Assembly: GCA_022425325.1 (NCBI GenBank)
Contig: JAKMFW010000022.1
Span: forward strand, 1-64,000
Length of the DNA stretch: 64,000 bases
Reading direction: 5' to 3'
From: Acidimicrobiales bacterium
GTDB lineage: Bacteria > Actinomycetota > Acidimicrobiia > Acidimicrobiales > Aldehydirespiratoraceae
Under the pieces are notes generated by a model. It worked only from the letters and a program-made list of their open reading frames with translations. It was not told where the DNA came from and made no database searches. The position numbers and the translations under genes are program-made. This document shows, piece by piece, positions 41,862 to 50,211 of this stretch (positions are counted from its first letter, which is position 1; each line of letters begins with the position of its first letter).

Positions 41862-43214
41862 TCACGGCCGAACGGCGTCGATCCGGTCTCGCAGGCCGTA
41901 CCACACCCCAGCCGCCGCCACGAGCTTCGAGGTGTGCTCACCCAGCGGCTGACGCTCATAGGGAATCCCCGCGAGCGACGACATCGGCTGGGTCGGATCG
42001 TCGGTGCCGGCGATACGACGCCCGACCGCTCGACCGAGCCAAGGCATCAACACGACCCCGGAGCCCCCGTTGCAACCGAGGACGTAATGCACCCGATCGC
42101 GCACCCCCAGCTTGGGGAGGTAGTCGGCCGTGAACGCCATCAACCCCGACCATGCGTTCGTGATCTTCACATCGGCGAGCGTCGGGAAGATCTCGAGCAT
42201 CTGGTCGTGGAGAATCCGAGCCGACGTCGCCGTCGATACGGGACGGAAGCGAGCTCGTCCACCGAACAGGATCCCCTCGCCATCCGGGGTTGGACGTGCG
42301 TAAACGATCACCCGATTGGTGTCGATCACCGCTGTCATCGCCGGGAGGAGGGCCTCGACCCGCTCCCGACCGAGGCGTTCGAGTCCCAGGATCGTCGACG
42401 TCATCGGGACGATGCGTTCGCGGTGCCACGGCACGACCCGATCGGTGTAGCCGTTGGTGGCGATCACGACATCGCCTGCAGCGATCCGCCGATGGCCGCG
42501 TGCCGTACCGGATCCCGAGGCGACCGTGATCGTGTGCGGACCGGCACCGCTCGAGTCGATGTCGGTCACTCGGATGCCCGTGTGGATCGACACGCCGGCG
42601 GCCTCGGCTCGGCGACGAAGGCCATCGATGAACACGGCGGGGTGGGCCAGACCGGCGGCGCTGGCTGCCATCCCGCCGTGGAAGGCGTCGGTGGTGACGA
42701 ACCGGCCTTCGTCGCCGGGCTGGATCAGTGTCACCCCGGAACCCTCGCCACTGTCGCGGTACTCCTCGTACTTCTTCTCGAGCTTGCGGAAGGCCGCCTT
42801 CGAACGGGCAGCGACGAAACGGCCGCGGTCCTGGAACGCTCCAGGTGCGTGAGTGTCGACGAGTTGCTGGAAGTGGACATAGGCCTCGTCAGCCTCGTCG
42901 AGGATCGCGGCCGCCCGATCGGGTCCGACGTAGGCCTCGAGATCGATCATCTTGGAGATTCCAGCCCGACCCGAGACGAGTCCGGCATTGCGCCCCGATG
43001 CACCCTCGCCGATACGGCGGATGTCGAGCACGGCGACAGAACGACCGGCGAGTGCCAGCTCGGTGGCACAGCTCAATCCGGCGTAACCACCACCGACGAC
43101 CACCACGTCGGAGCCCGTCGGCGGATGGGCGTCGTACGCCACCGGTGGGGCGTCACCCCACCACCACGGGTCCTCGGAGAACGCGTCGGCGAACAAGGTG
43201 GCGGAGGCAGCCAT
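41862..43214 (-). CDS. FAD-dependent oxidoreductase (DAO family)
   Basis: 450 residues from the ATG at 43214. The FAD Rossmann motif DVVVVGGGYAGLSCATELA lies near residue 38, followed by GEGASGRNAGLVSG, the flavin-contact stretch of the D-amino acid oxidase/glycine oxidase-like family (GASGRNAG). IAAGDVVIATNGYTDRVVP and the C-terminal VLGCNGGSGVVLMPWLGRAV complete the fold. Such enzymes oxidise amines or amino acids, for example sarcosine-like compounds or gamma-glutamylputrescine. It is leaderless: TAGAGT (43226-43221) lies 6 bases before the ATG, in a divergent arrangement with the gene at 43313. Confidence 0.9.
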   Translation of the reverse strand: MAASATLFADAFSEDPWWWGDAPPVAYDAHPPTGSDVVVVGGGYAGLSCATELALAGRSVAVLDIRRIGEGASGRNAGLVSGRAGISKMIDLEAYVGPDRAAAILDEADEAYVHFQQLVDTHAPGAFQDRGRFVAARSKAAFRKLEKKYEEYRDSGEGSGVTLIQPGDEGRFVTTDAFHGGMAASAAGLAHPAVFIDGLRRRAEAAGVSIHTGIRVTDIDSSGAGPHTITVASGSGTARGHRRIAAGDVVIATNGYTDRVVPWHRERIVPMTSTILGLERLGRERVEALLPAMTAVIDTNRVIVYARPTPDGEGILFGGRARFRPVSTATSARILHDQMLEIFPTLADVKITNAWSGLMAFTADYLPKLGVRDRVHYVLGCNGGSGVVLMPWLGRAVGRRIAGTDDPTQPMSSLAGIPYERQPLGEHTSKLVAAAGVWYGLRDRIDAVRP

Positions 43215-43220
43215 CACCGG

Positions 43221-43306
43221 ACTCTAGACCGCGCCTCTCACCCGATCCCAGAGGATCCGATCCCGTCCCGTCGATGTCGCCCCCCTGCGACATCGGCCGC
43301 TAGATT
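43221..43306. promoter_or_regulatory. Divergent leaderless promoters (FAD oxidoreductase / SH3-like protein)
   Basis: The minus -10 TAGAGT (43226-43221) is 6 bases from the ATG at 43214. The plus -10 TAGATT (43301-43306) is 6 bases from the GTG at 43313. Confidence 0.55.
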
Positions 43307-43312
43307 CCCCCT

Positions 43313-43720
43313 GTGCCTTCCACTGCTGAACTCCAGGCTTCGACCTTCAAGCGCGGCGCCAAGGTCCGCCTTGTCGACGACATCTCGGGGTATCCCGCGG
43401 GATCTCAGGGCAAGGTGGCGGTGGCCAACGGCATGACCTGGAAGCGCTACTGGGTCCGGTTCCCCGACGGCAACGCCATCGGCCACGTCGACCACACCTC
43501 GCTGGTCAGCGCCAAGGACTACGACGTCTTCGTCGTGGCTCGTGAGCGCGAAGCCGAGGAGGCGGCCAAGGCCGCCGAAGCGGCAGCGAACGCTCCAGCC
43601 GAGAGCGCCGACGGCGGCGCTGCTGCCGGCGGTGGCGCCGGTGTTGAAGTCAACGGCGTCTTCATCGCCCAGACCTGGCTCGACAAATCGGCTGCGGCTC
43701 GGGCCCGAATCCAGGGCTGA
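43313..43720 (+). CDS. Uncharacterised small protein with an SH3-like N-terminal domain and Ala-rich linker
   Basis: 135 residues from the GTG at 43313. Residues 12-70 (FKRGAKVRLVDDISGYPAGS, QGKVAVANG, WKRYWVRFPDGNAIGHVD) look like a small beta barrel of SH3 or KOW type. A helix rich in Glu and Ala (REREAEEAAKAAEAAANAPA) and a Gly/Ala linker follow, ending in VFIAQTWLDKSAAARARIQG. I do not recognise the family. It is leaderless, stands alone on the plus strand and converges on an enoyl-CoA hydratase with 7 bases between stops. Confidence 0.8.
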   Translation: MPSTAELQASTFKRGAKVRLVDDISGYPAGSQGKVAVANGMTWKRYWVRFPDGNAIGHVDHTSLVSAKDYDVFVVAREREAEEAAKAAEAAANAPAESADGGAAAGGGAGVEVNGVFIAQTWLDKSAAARARIQG

Positions 43721-43727
43721 TTCCCCT

Positions 43728-44573
43728 TCAGCGGATCCGAGGGTCGATCCGCTTCCCAGAGGAGAAGGCGGCGTTGCCCTCCTCCATGCCGGCCATGTCG
43801 AAACCGGTGGTCAGCAGCGACGGCCCCATCGACAGCGCCTGCTTGGTGCCGAGGTCGTTCGCCGTCCAGATCGATCGCAGCGATGCCTGAACACCGACGG
43901 CGGGCTGTGAGGCGATCGCATCGGCCACCCACCGAGCGCGTTCCATGAGTTCGTCTGCCGGGCAGACCTCGCTCACGAGGCCGATGCGGTGGGCTGTTGC
44001 CGCCGACATGCGCTCGTGGTTGCCGAGGAGCGTCATGCGAAGCACCTCACCGAGCGGCATGTACTGCAGCATCTTCATCGGCTCGTAGACCGCCGCCATG
44101 CCGTAGGTGACATGCGGATCGAAGAAGGTGGCGTGGTCGGCCGCGATAATGATGTCGCTCTCGGCGAGCATGTAGAACGCTCCGCCGCACGCCATGCCGT
44201 TGATCGCGCAGATCACCGGTTTCCAGAGGTCGCACGATTTCGGCCCGAGATCGTCACCCGGATCGTCGTACATGAAGTTGTTCGACGTGCCGTACAGACG
44301 CGAGTCACCCGCCATGTTGGTGAACTCGGCCTCGTTTCGATCGATGCCGACACAGAACGACGTGTCGCCGGCGGCAGTGAGCACGATTGCGTTGACCCGG
44401 TCGTCGCTGCGGAACGCCCGCCACGTGGCCTTCAGCTCCTCCTGCATGGTGGGGCTGAAGGCGTTGTAGGCCTCGGGTCGGTCGAGCGTGACGACGGCGA
44501 CCTTGGCGGCCTCGTCGATCTCGACCGTGATCGTGGTGAACGAAGTCGGGTGGAATCGGTCTGGTTCAGTCAT
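43728..44573 (-). CDS. Enoyl-CoA hydratase/isomerase family protein
   Basis: 281 residues from the ATG at 44573, which overlaps the aminotransferase stop (ATGA). Crotonase blocks: VAVVTLDRPEAYNAFSPTMQ near residue 30, FCVGIDRNEAEF (oxyanion-hole region), and PVICAINGMACGGAFYMLAE near residue 120, followed by AESDIIIAADHATFFDPHV. The last part reads GMEEGNAAFSSGKRIDPRI. It probably acts on an acyl-CoA made after transamination of an amino acid, given its coupling with the aminotransferase; this is inference. Confidence 0.9.
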   Translation of the reverse strand: MTEPDRFHPTSFTTITVEIDEAAKVAVVTLDRPEAYNAFSPTMQEELKATWRAFRSDDRVNAIVLTAAGDTSFCVGIDRNEAEFTNMAGDSRLYGTSNNFMYDDPGDDLGPKSCDLWKPVICAINGMACGGAFYMLAESDIIIAADHATFFDPHVTYGMAAVYEPMKMLQYMPLGEVLRMTLLGNHERMSAATAHRIGLVSEVCPADELMERARWVADAIASQPAVGVQASLRSIWTANDLGTKQALSMGPSLLTTGFDMAGMEEGNAAFSSGKRIDPRIR

Positions 44574-45751
44574 GACATCGTCCAGTCTTTCAGCCGACGC
44601 ATCGCCTCGGCACAATCCTCGGTTGAGCCGGCGAACGAGAAGCGCACGAACCGGTGGCCTTGCGTCGGGTCGAAGTCGACGCCGGGCGTCGAGGCGAGGC
44701 CGAGCTCGTCGAGCCAGACCGCGCACAGCGCCTGGCTGTCGGTCGTGCGGCCCGCCTCGATCAGGTGGTCGATGCCGGCCCACACGTAGAAGGCGCCGTC
44801 GGCCGGAGCGAGGTCCTCGAAACCGGCAGCTCGCAGACCATCGAGCACAACCGTGCGATTCGTCGCATAGCGGGCAACGTTGGCCTCACACTCGTCGTGA
44901 CAGTCGAACGCAGCGATCGCACCGAGCTGTGAGAGGGTCGGCGCGGAAATCGTGACGTTCTGACCGATTCGCGTGAGCGGCTCCTGCAAATCCTCGGGCA
45001 TCACCAACCACCCCAACCGCCACCCGGTCATCGAGAAGTACTTCGAGAAACTGTTGATCACGATCGCATCGGGATCGAACTGCAACGCTGTCGGGGCGGG
45101 CTCGCCGTACGACAGGCCGTGATAGATCTCGTCGCTCACAAACCACACGCCGTTGGCCCGGCACCACGAGGTGATCTGGGCCATCCGGTCAATATCGAGC
45201 ATCGTTCCCGTCGGGTTCGACGGCGACGAGAGGACGAGACCGGCGATCGGGCCGCCGGCGGCGACGACGCGATCAAGGAGTTCGACCGTGGGTTGGAAGC
45301 GGGTCTCGAGCGTTGTGGGCATGTCGACAACCTGACAACCGAGCGCCTCAAGCGCATTGCGGTAGCAGGGGTAGCCAGGCGATGGGACGACGACCCGATC
45401 ACCGACATCGAACGCAGCGAGGAACGCAGCAACGAACGCACCCGACGCACCGACGGTGAACATCAGCCGGTCGGGATCCACCTCGACGCCGTACCACTCG
45501 TCGTAGTGGCGAGCGACACGGGCACGGAGCTCCGGCGTGCCTGCAGCGGTCGTGTAGCCGAGGACATCCTCGTCGAGTGCACGGTGAGCGGCCTCGATGA
45601 CCCCGGCCGGAGCCGGTGTGGACGGCTGACCGACCTCGAGATGCAGCACCTGATCCCCTGCGAGTTCGCGTTCCTCCGCAGCTCGCATGACTTCCATCAC
45701 GAAGAACGGGGCGATCTCGCCGCGGTTCGACGGACTGCGCTGGGACTCCAT
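44570..45751 (-). CDS. Class I/II pyridoxal-phosphate aminotransferase
   Basis: 393 residues from the ATG at 45751; a GTG one codon earlier is possible. PLP-binding Lys lies in VINSFSKYFSMTGWRLGW (SKxxxxxGxR, near residue 235). Other conserved pieces are VLHLEVGQPSTPAPAGVIEA near 38, the GYTTAAGTPELR motif, SSPSNPTGTMLD near 175, VWFVSDEIYHGLSYG, and RFVRFSFAGS with the carboxylate-binding Arg. It transfers an amino group between an amino acid and a 2-oxoacid; the substrate is unresolved. It heads an operon with the enoyl-CoA hydratase. No clear -10 box or ribosome-binding site was found. Confidence 0.93.
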   Translation of the reverse strand: MESQRSPSNRGEIAPFFVMEVMRAAEERELAGDQVLHLEVGQPSTPAPAGVIEAAHRALDEDVLGYTTAAGTPELRARVARHYDEWYGVEVDPDRLMFTVGASGAFVAAFLAAFDVGDRVVVPSPGYPCYRNALEALGCQVVDMPTTLETRFQPTVELLDRVVAAGGPIAGLVLSSPSNPTGTMLDIDRMAQITSWCRANGVWFVSDEIYHGLSYGEPAPTALQFDPDAIVINSFSKYFSMTGWRLGWLVMPEDLQEPLTRIGQNVTISAPTLSQLGAIAAFDCHDECEANVARYATNRTVVLDGLRAAGFEDLAPADGAFYVWAGIDHLIEAGRTTDSQALCAVWLDELGLASTPGVDFDPTQGHRFVRFSFAGSTEDCAEAMRRLKDWTMS

Positions 45752-45819
45752 CACGGGAGCTTGGCACGTTCTGGCACCGAATCGGTCGTCCTCAGGGTGA
45801 AGGCGGGCCGCGACATTGG

Positions 45820-45825
45820 TACCTT
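45820..45825 (+). promoter_or_regulatory. -10 box (TACCTT) of the uridine kinase gene
   Basis: TACCTT ends 8 bases before the GTG at 45834. Confidence 0.5.
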
Positions 45826-45833
45826 GACCGTCC

Positions 45834-46454
45834 GTGACGAGGACGTGCGGAATTTGTGGCGGCAGCGGAGCCGGGAAGACCACCCTCACCCGCCACCTGC
45901 TCGAACGCCTCGGTCCCGACCAGGTGTCGGTCCTCGCCTTCGACGCCTACTACCGCGACCAGGGTCATCTCTCCCCTGCCGACCGGTCGCTGGTCAACTA
46001 CGACCACCCCGACTCGCTCGACCACGAACGATTCGCTGCCGACGTCGAGGCGCTTCGAGCCGGGGAGCGCATCGCTGCACCGGTCTATGACTTCGCGACC
46101 CACACCCGCACCGCGGAGGTCACGATCGTCGAGCCCCGCTCGATCGTTATCGTCGAAGGCATCCTCTTGCTGAGCTTCGAGGAGATCGCCGATCGCCTCG
46201 ACCTCGCCGTGTATCTCGACGTGCCCGAGGACGTCCGACTCGAACGTCGCATCAAGCGTGACATCGCCGAACGTGGACGCGAGCCCGACGACGTACGACG
46301 CCAGTTCGCCGAGACGGTAGCGCCGATGCACGACCGCTTCGTCGAGCCGTTCCGCGACCGCGCACACCGCACGGTTGCGCTTCACGAGGACTACGGGCCG
46401 GTCGCCGACGAGTTGATCGAGCGCCTCTTCGACCCGAGCGCCCTCGCAAGCTGA
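45834..46454 (+). CDS. udk: Uridine kinase-like P-loop kinase
   Basis: 206 residues. Walker A is CGICGGSGAGKTTLTRHLLE at the N-terminus, near residue 8. The substrate-binding region SVLAFDAYYRDQGHLSPADR with VNYDHPDSLDHERFAADV is the uridine kinase hallmark (FDxFYR and NFDHPxAFD equivalents). IVEGILLLSFEEIADRLDLAVYLDVPEDVRLERRIKRDIAERGR follows in pieces. It phosphorylates uridine (and cytidine) with ATP or GTP in pyrimidine salvage. Leaderless start; a lipoprotein gene begins 35 bases after its end. Confidence 0.92.
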   Translation: MTRTCGICGGSGAGKTTLTRHLLERLGPDQVSVLAFDAYYRDQGHLSPADRSLVNYDHPDSLDHERFAADVEALRAGERIAAPVYDFATHTRTAEVTIVEPRSIVIVEGILLLSFEEIADRLDLAVYLDVPEDVRLERRIKRDIAERGREPDDVRRQFAETVAPMHDRFVEPFRDRAHRTVALHEDYGPVADELIERLFDPSALAS

Positions 46455-46476
46455 CGCACACCATGCCATTGCGCGG

Positions 46477-46482
46477 TACCGT
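46477..46482 (+). promoter_or_regulatory. -10 box (TACCGT) of the lipoprotein gene
   Basis: TACCGT ends 7 bases before the GTG at 46490, which decides the start in favour of this GTG. Confidence 0.55.
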
Positions 46483-46489
46483 CTGCGCC

Positions 46490-47560
46490 GTGCGAGCGCC
46501 GGTACGTCGTTGGATCCTGCTCGTGTTGACCCTTGCTCTCGTCACCGCCTCCTGCGGTGGCGGTGACGGTGGCGACACGCAACAGGTCGAGTCGAGCTTC
46601 ACGCCAGCACGCACCTACGAGGATCTCGACCTGAGCGGTCCCGAGGCGGCCGTCGCCGAGTTCATCTCGGCGTTCGTCCGGCGCGACTACATCGCTGCGG
46701 CGTTAATCCTGCACCCCGACGCGCAACGGACGATGAGCGCTGCGGTCGCCGAGAACGACCTCACCGGACTCGTCGCTCCGAACGCCGAGCCGGCGGTCGT
46801 GGCCCGGATGGCGATCGAGCGCGACGGCGATCACCTCCTCGGCGGGATGCGTGTCTTCGAGATGGCGATGGAAGAGGCGATGACCAACGGCGGGTTCATC
46901 GTCGACCTCGCCTCGGGTGCGGAAGGGCTCACCCTGCGATCGTCGGATCAGTTCGGCGCGGTCGTCGAAGGCATCCTCTCGACCAACGGCAACGACGTCG
47001 TCTTCGAACTCGCCCCGACCTCCGACGAGCGGTGGCGAATCCGCTCGGTCCGACTCGCCAACGGCACACCCCTTCAGATCCCCTTCAGTGGAACACCGAC
47101 GGTCGACTCGCCCGCACGGAACCTCGAACCCCGCAACATCTGGCGCAGCACGCTCCCCAATGATTCACCGCAGGAACTGCTCGACACGATCGTGACGCTC
47201 GTCGGGCTGGGTGATTACGTGTCGCTGTATCTGCTCCTCGACGAGACCGGTCAGCGGGGGGTCGCAGAGCAGCTACCACCATCGATCTCGCCCGACCACG
47301 GTCTCGTTGCGATGCTGCTCGACGCCCGGCTCGATACCGCCGGCTTCCCGGTCGACGTCACCGATGCCGATCCCATTGCGAGCGAAACCCTGACGATCGC
47401 CCAGGATGTCGGGGTCGGGGAAGCCATCACGTTCGCGGTGACCGTGGGCGAGAACGCGCTCGACGTCACGATGTCGCGTGACTCCACCGGGGTCTGGCGG
47501 CTGCGCCGCATGGTGCCCGCCGGGGAATTGACGGCACCGACGCCGTTTCCGCTGGGCTGA
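46490..47560 (+). CDS. Predicted lipoprotein of unknown function
   Basis: 356 residues from the GTG at 46490. That start gives a textbook lipoprotein signal peptide: positive RAPVRR, hydrophobic WILLVLTLALV, lipobox TASC with Cys near residue 22, then a Gly/Asp-rich linker. The mature part seems to contain two similar domains (GPEAAVAEFISAFVRRDYIAAALIL near 50; SPQELLDTIVTLVGLGDYVSLYLLL near 230), each beginning with a helix pair as in NTF2-like folds. The rest is mixed beta sheet. The protein is probably anchored on the outer face of the membrane. No function is suggested. Leaderless. Confidence 0.85.
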   Translation: MRAPVRRWILLVLTLALVTASCGGGDGGDTQQVESSFTPARTYEDLDLSGPEAAVAEFISAFVRRDYIAAALILHPDAQRTMSAAVAENDLTGLVAPNAEPAVVARMAIERDGDHLLGGMRVFEMAMEEAMTNGGFIVDLASGAEGLTLRSSDQFGAVVEGILSTNGNDVVFELAPTSDERWRIRSVRLANGTPLQIPFSGTPTVDSPARNLEPRNIWRSTLPNDSPQELLDTIVTLVGLGDYVSLYLLLDETGQRGVAEQLPPSISPDHGLVAMLLDARLDTAGFPVDVTDADPIASETLTIAQDVGVGEAITFAVTVGENALDVTMSRDSTGVWRLRRMVPAGELTAPTPFPLG

Positions 47561-47575
47561 TTCAGGCGAGATCGG

Positions 47576-48742
47576 TCAGCGGGTGAACCGAGCGACCGTC
47601 TCGACGTGACTCGTACCCGGGAACATGTCGAGCACGGTCCATCGGTCGACGTGCAGACCCGCGTCGAGCAGCAGCGCGGCGTCACGGCCGAACGACGACG
47701 GGTCGCAACTGACGAGGACGAGGACGGAAGGGTCGGCTCGCAACAAGGTCTTCACCGCCCGCTTCCCCAGGCCTTCGCGAGCGGGGTCGGCCACCACAAC
47801 AGACGCCGGCGAGGGGCGCCAACGCTCGACGTCGGCCTTCACGATCCTGGCATCGCGGGCGGTCAAGTTGATACGAGCGTCGGCGACCGAGTCACGACCC
47901 CGCTCGATCGCGATCACCGGACGGTTGCGACCGACCGTTGCCGAGAACAACCCGACACCGGCATAGGCATCGACGAGATGACCCTCCGGGGCACCCTCGA
48001 TCATCGAACGCACCTCGTCGACGAGGGCATCGCAGCCGGCCGGGCGATTCTGGAAGAAGGCATTGGCGCTCACCCGAAGTCGACGGCCGTCGATCTCTTC
48101 GTGGATCCAGGCCCGCTTGCCCTTCTTGAGTTGTGCCTCCGAAACGACGACGACGTCGTCCGGTACGGACACATCGAACGTGTCGCGCTCGACGACCACC
48201 ATCCGGTCGCCGGTTCGGTTGCCAACCCGGATCATCACCCGACTCGAACCTGGATAGCGCCCGTCGACGAGCAACTCCTCGGCCAACGGGTCGACGGCGT
48301 CGCACTCGTCGGGCACCACCACATCGTGAGAGCCACGGGACCGATAACCGGCCCGACCGTCGTGGACCGCGGCACGGATCGTCGTGCGGCCGTGGTCGTC
48401 GACCAGGCGCCGCATCGACGGGTCGGGCACCTCGACCCCAGCCCGAGCGAGCTGATCGATCGCCATTGCGGTCTTCATCGTCAGTTGAGCGTCGGGGGTG
48501 ACGTGCAAGAGATCGCAGCCACCACAGCCTTCCAGCTGGTGAGCACACGGCACCGGCACTCGATCCGGCGACGACTCGAGCACCGTCACCACACGGGCTC
48601 GGGACCAACGCTTGTCGGTGCGCACGACCTCGGCGGTCACCGACTCGCCCGGTAGCGCTCCTTCGACGAAGACGACTCGTCCGTCCTCGGCTCGGGCCAC
48701 CCCGGCCCCGTCACGCGATGTCGCCGTCACGCGGAGTTCCAC
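47576..48742 (-). CDS. TrmA/RumA-like RNA m5U methyltransferase
   Basis: 388 residues from the GTG at 48742, selected because TACCGT lies 7 bases upstream and the TRAM-like opening domain (VTATSRDGAGVARAEDGRVV) begins here. Iron-sulfur cysteines are seen in CAHQLEGCGGCDLLHV. The SAM region HLVDAYAGVGLFSATVG lies near 270. VVVADPAREGLGKRAVKTLL and the catalytic Cys in VLVSCDPSSFGRDAALL are characteristic of 5-methyluridine methyltransferases acting on tRNA or 23S rRNA. The target base cannot be told. It is divergent from rpe. Confidence 0.9.
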   Translation of the reverse strand: MELRVTATSRDGAGVARAEDGRVVFVEGALPGESVTAEVVRTDKRWSRARVVTVLESSPDRVPVPCAHQLEGCGGCDLLHVTPDAQLTMKTAMAIDQLARAGVEVPDPSMRRLVDDHGRTTIRAAVHDGRAGYRSRGSHDVVVPDECDAVDPLAEELLVDGRYPGSSRVMIRVGNRTGDRMVVVERDTFDVSVPDDVVVVSEAQLKKGKRAWIHEEIDGRRLRVSANAFFQNRPAGCDALVDEVRSMIEGAPEGHLVDAYAGVGLFSATVGRNRPVIAIERGRDSVADARINLTARDARIVKADVERWRPSPASVVVADPAREGLGKRAVKTLLRADPSVLVLVSCDPSSFGRDAALLLDAGLHVDRWTVLDMFPGTSHVETVARFTR

Positions 48743-48749
48743 GGGGCAA

Positions 48750-48817
48750 ACGGTATCCAGCACCCGCCCGAAACCAGCCTGATCGGTCGAACCGTCGACA
48801 GGCGACTCGGGTAGTGT
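48750..48817. promoter_or_regulatory. Divergent leaderless promoters (RNA methyltransferase / rpe)
   Basis: The minus -10 TACCGT (48755-48750) is 7 bases from the GTG at 48742. The plus -10 TAGTGT (48812-48817) is 6 bases from the GTG at 48824. Confidence 0.55.
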
Positions 48818-48823
48818 CGCGTC

Positions 48824-49495
48824 GTGATGCGCCCGATCGAAATCAGTCCATCTGTTCTTCCCGCCGACTTTGCCCGGCTCGGCGACGAGATCGCCGCCCT
48901 CGAAGCCGCCGGTTGCGACCGCATCCACTGGGACGTCATGGACGGCGTGTTCGTGCCCAACCTCACCATCGGCCCCGACATCGTCAAGAGCTGCCGGTCC
49001 TTCGCCGACATCGTGTTCGAGGCCCATCTGATGGTCGTCCATGCCGACGAGATGGCGCCGCTCTATGTCGACGCTGGGTGCGAGGTCGTCATGGTGCATG
49101 CCGAGGCCTGCACTCACCTCCACCGCTCGCTCGACAACATCCAGAAACTGGGTGCGAAGTCCGGTGTGGTCCTCAACCCGCACACTTCGGCTGACACGAT
49201 CCAACATGTCCTCGACGTCACCGATCATGTGCTGATCATGACCGTCAACCCCGGCTTCGGGGGCCAGACCTACATCCCCCTCGTCGCCAAGATCGAAGCG
49301 GTCAAGCAGATGGTCGATGCAGGCGGTCACGACATCGACATCGAGGTCGACGGCGGCATCAACGCCGAGACGATCAAAGAGTGCGCCGTCGCCGGTGCGA
49401 ACGTCTTCGTCAGCGGCTCGGCGCTCTTCCGTTACGACGACCGGGCGACCGGCGTCGCCGAACTCAAGGGCAACGCCGAGACCGCACGCTCGTGA
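48824..49495 (+). CDS. rpe: Ribulose-phosphate 3-epimerase
   Basis: 223 residues from the GTG at 48824; an ATG directly follows as the second codon. TIM-barrel signature pieces: IEISPSVLPADFARLGDEI, HWDVMDGVFVPNLTIGP with the catalytic Asp, FEAHLMVVHADEMAPL, VMVHAEACTHLH, TVNPGFGGQTYIPLVAKI and IEVDGGINAETIKECAVAGA with the second Asp. It interconverts ribulose 5-phosphate and xylulose 5-phosphate in the pentose phosphate pathway. Leaderless start. Its stop overlaps the next gene (GTGA). Confidence 0.96.
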   Translation: MMRPIEISPSVLPADFARLGDEIAALEAAGCDRIHWDVMDGVFVPNLTIGPDIVKSCRSFADIVFEAHLMVVHADEMAPLYVDAGCEVVMVHAEACTHLHRSLDNIQKLGAKSGVVLNPHTSADTIQHVLDVTDHVLIMTVNPGFGGQTYIPLVAKIEAVKQMVDAGGHDIDIEVDGGINAETIKECAVAGANVFVSGSALFRYDDRATGVAELKGNAETARS

Positions 49496-50145
49496 GCTTC
49501 TACGACGAGCACCATCGAACACTCCAGGACCACTTCGACTCACGGGCGCTCGCCGACACGCTCCAGGCCATCACCGTCCAGCCCGAACTCGACACCGATA
49601 CCGCCGAATTCCTGACCAGTCGCGAATTCTTCTTCCTCACGACGGTTCGAGCCGACGGCTTCCCCACGGTCTCGCACAAGGGTGGCCCGCCCGGCTTCGT
49701 GAAGGTCCTCGATCCGACCACGGTCGCCTTCCCCAGCTACGACGGCAACGGCATGTTCCTTTCCATGGGCAACATCGCCGCCACCGCCAAGGTCGGACTG
49801 TTGTTCATCGACTTCGAGATCCCACATCGGGTCCGGCTTCACGGCGAGGCCACCGTCAGCGCCGACGACGAACTCCTCGGCGAGTTCCCGGGCGCCGAAC
49901 TCATCGCGCGCGTTGCGATCACGGAACAGTTCGTGAACTGCCCGCGTTACATCGTGAAACACACTCGTGTCGCACCGTCGCCCTACGTCCCGGACGAAAG
50001 CGGCGACGCTCCCACCGCCACATGGAAGAAGATCGACGGCATGAGTGCCGTGCTGCCACCAGCCGACGCCGAACGCGTCGACGCCGAGGGCGAACAGATC
50101 AGCATCGCCGAGTACGAGACACGCCGCCGAAACGGCACCGCCTGA
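49492..50145 (+). CDS. Pyridoxamine 5'-phosphate oxidase-like flavin/heme-binding protein
   Basis: 217 residues from the GTG at 49492, overlapping the rpe stop by four bases. The split-barrel region reads EFLTSREFFFLTTVRADGFP (near 42), VSHKGGPPGFVKVLDPTTVA, FPSYDGNGMFLSMGNIAATA and VGLLFIDFEIPHRVRLHGEA. It resembles the large PNPOx-like proteins that bind FMN, F420 or heme and are not vitamin B6 enzymes. Its role and cofactor are unresolved. It is translationally coupled to rpe. Two identical palindromes follow, before the convergent clpP. Confidence 0.85.
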   Translation: MSFYDEHHRTLQDHFDSRALADTLQAITVQPELDTDTAEFLTSREFFFLTTVRADGFPTVSHKGGPPGFVKVLDPTTVAFPSYDGNGMFLSMGNIAATAKVGLLFIDFEIPHRVRLHGEATVSADDELLGEFPGAELIARVAITEQFVNCPRYIVKHTRVAPSPYVPDESGDAPTATWKKIDGMSAVLPPADAERVDAEGEQISIAEYETRRRNGTA

Positions 50146-50163
50146 CCCTGCTCGTCTGAGGCC

Positions 50164-50211
50164 CTGTCAGCGCAGGCGCTGAACGGTCACATCTGTCAGC
50201 GCAGGCGCTGA
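50164..50211. repeat. Two identical palindromes with 29-bp period between a PNPOx gene and clpP
   Basis: The 19-mer CTGTCAGCGCAGGCGCTGA occurs at 50164-50182 and again at 50193-50211. Each holds the perfect dyad TCAGCGC/GCGCTGA with a two-base centre. The second abuts the clpP stop codon. They may act together as a bidirectional terminator or mRNA 3'-end structure. Confidence 0.75.
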
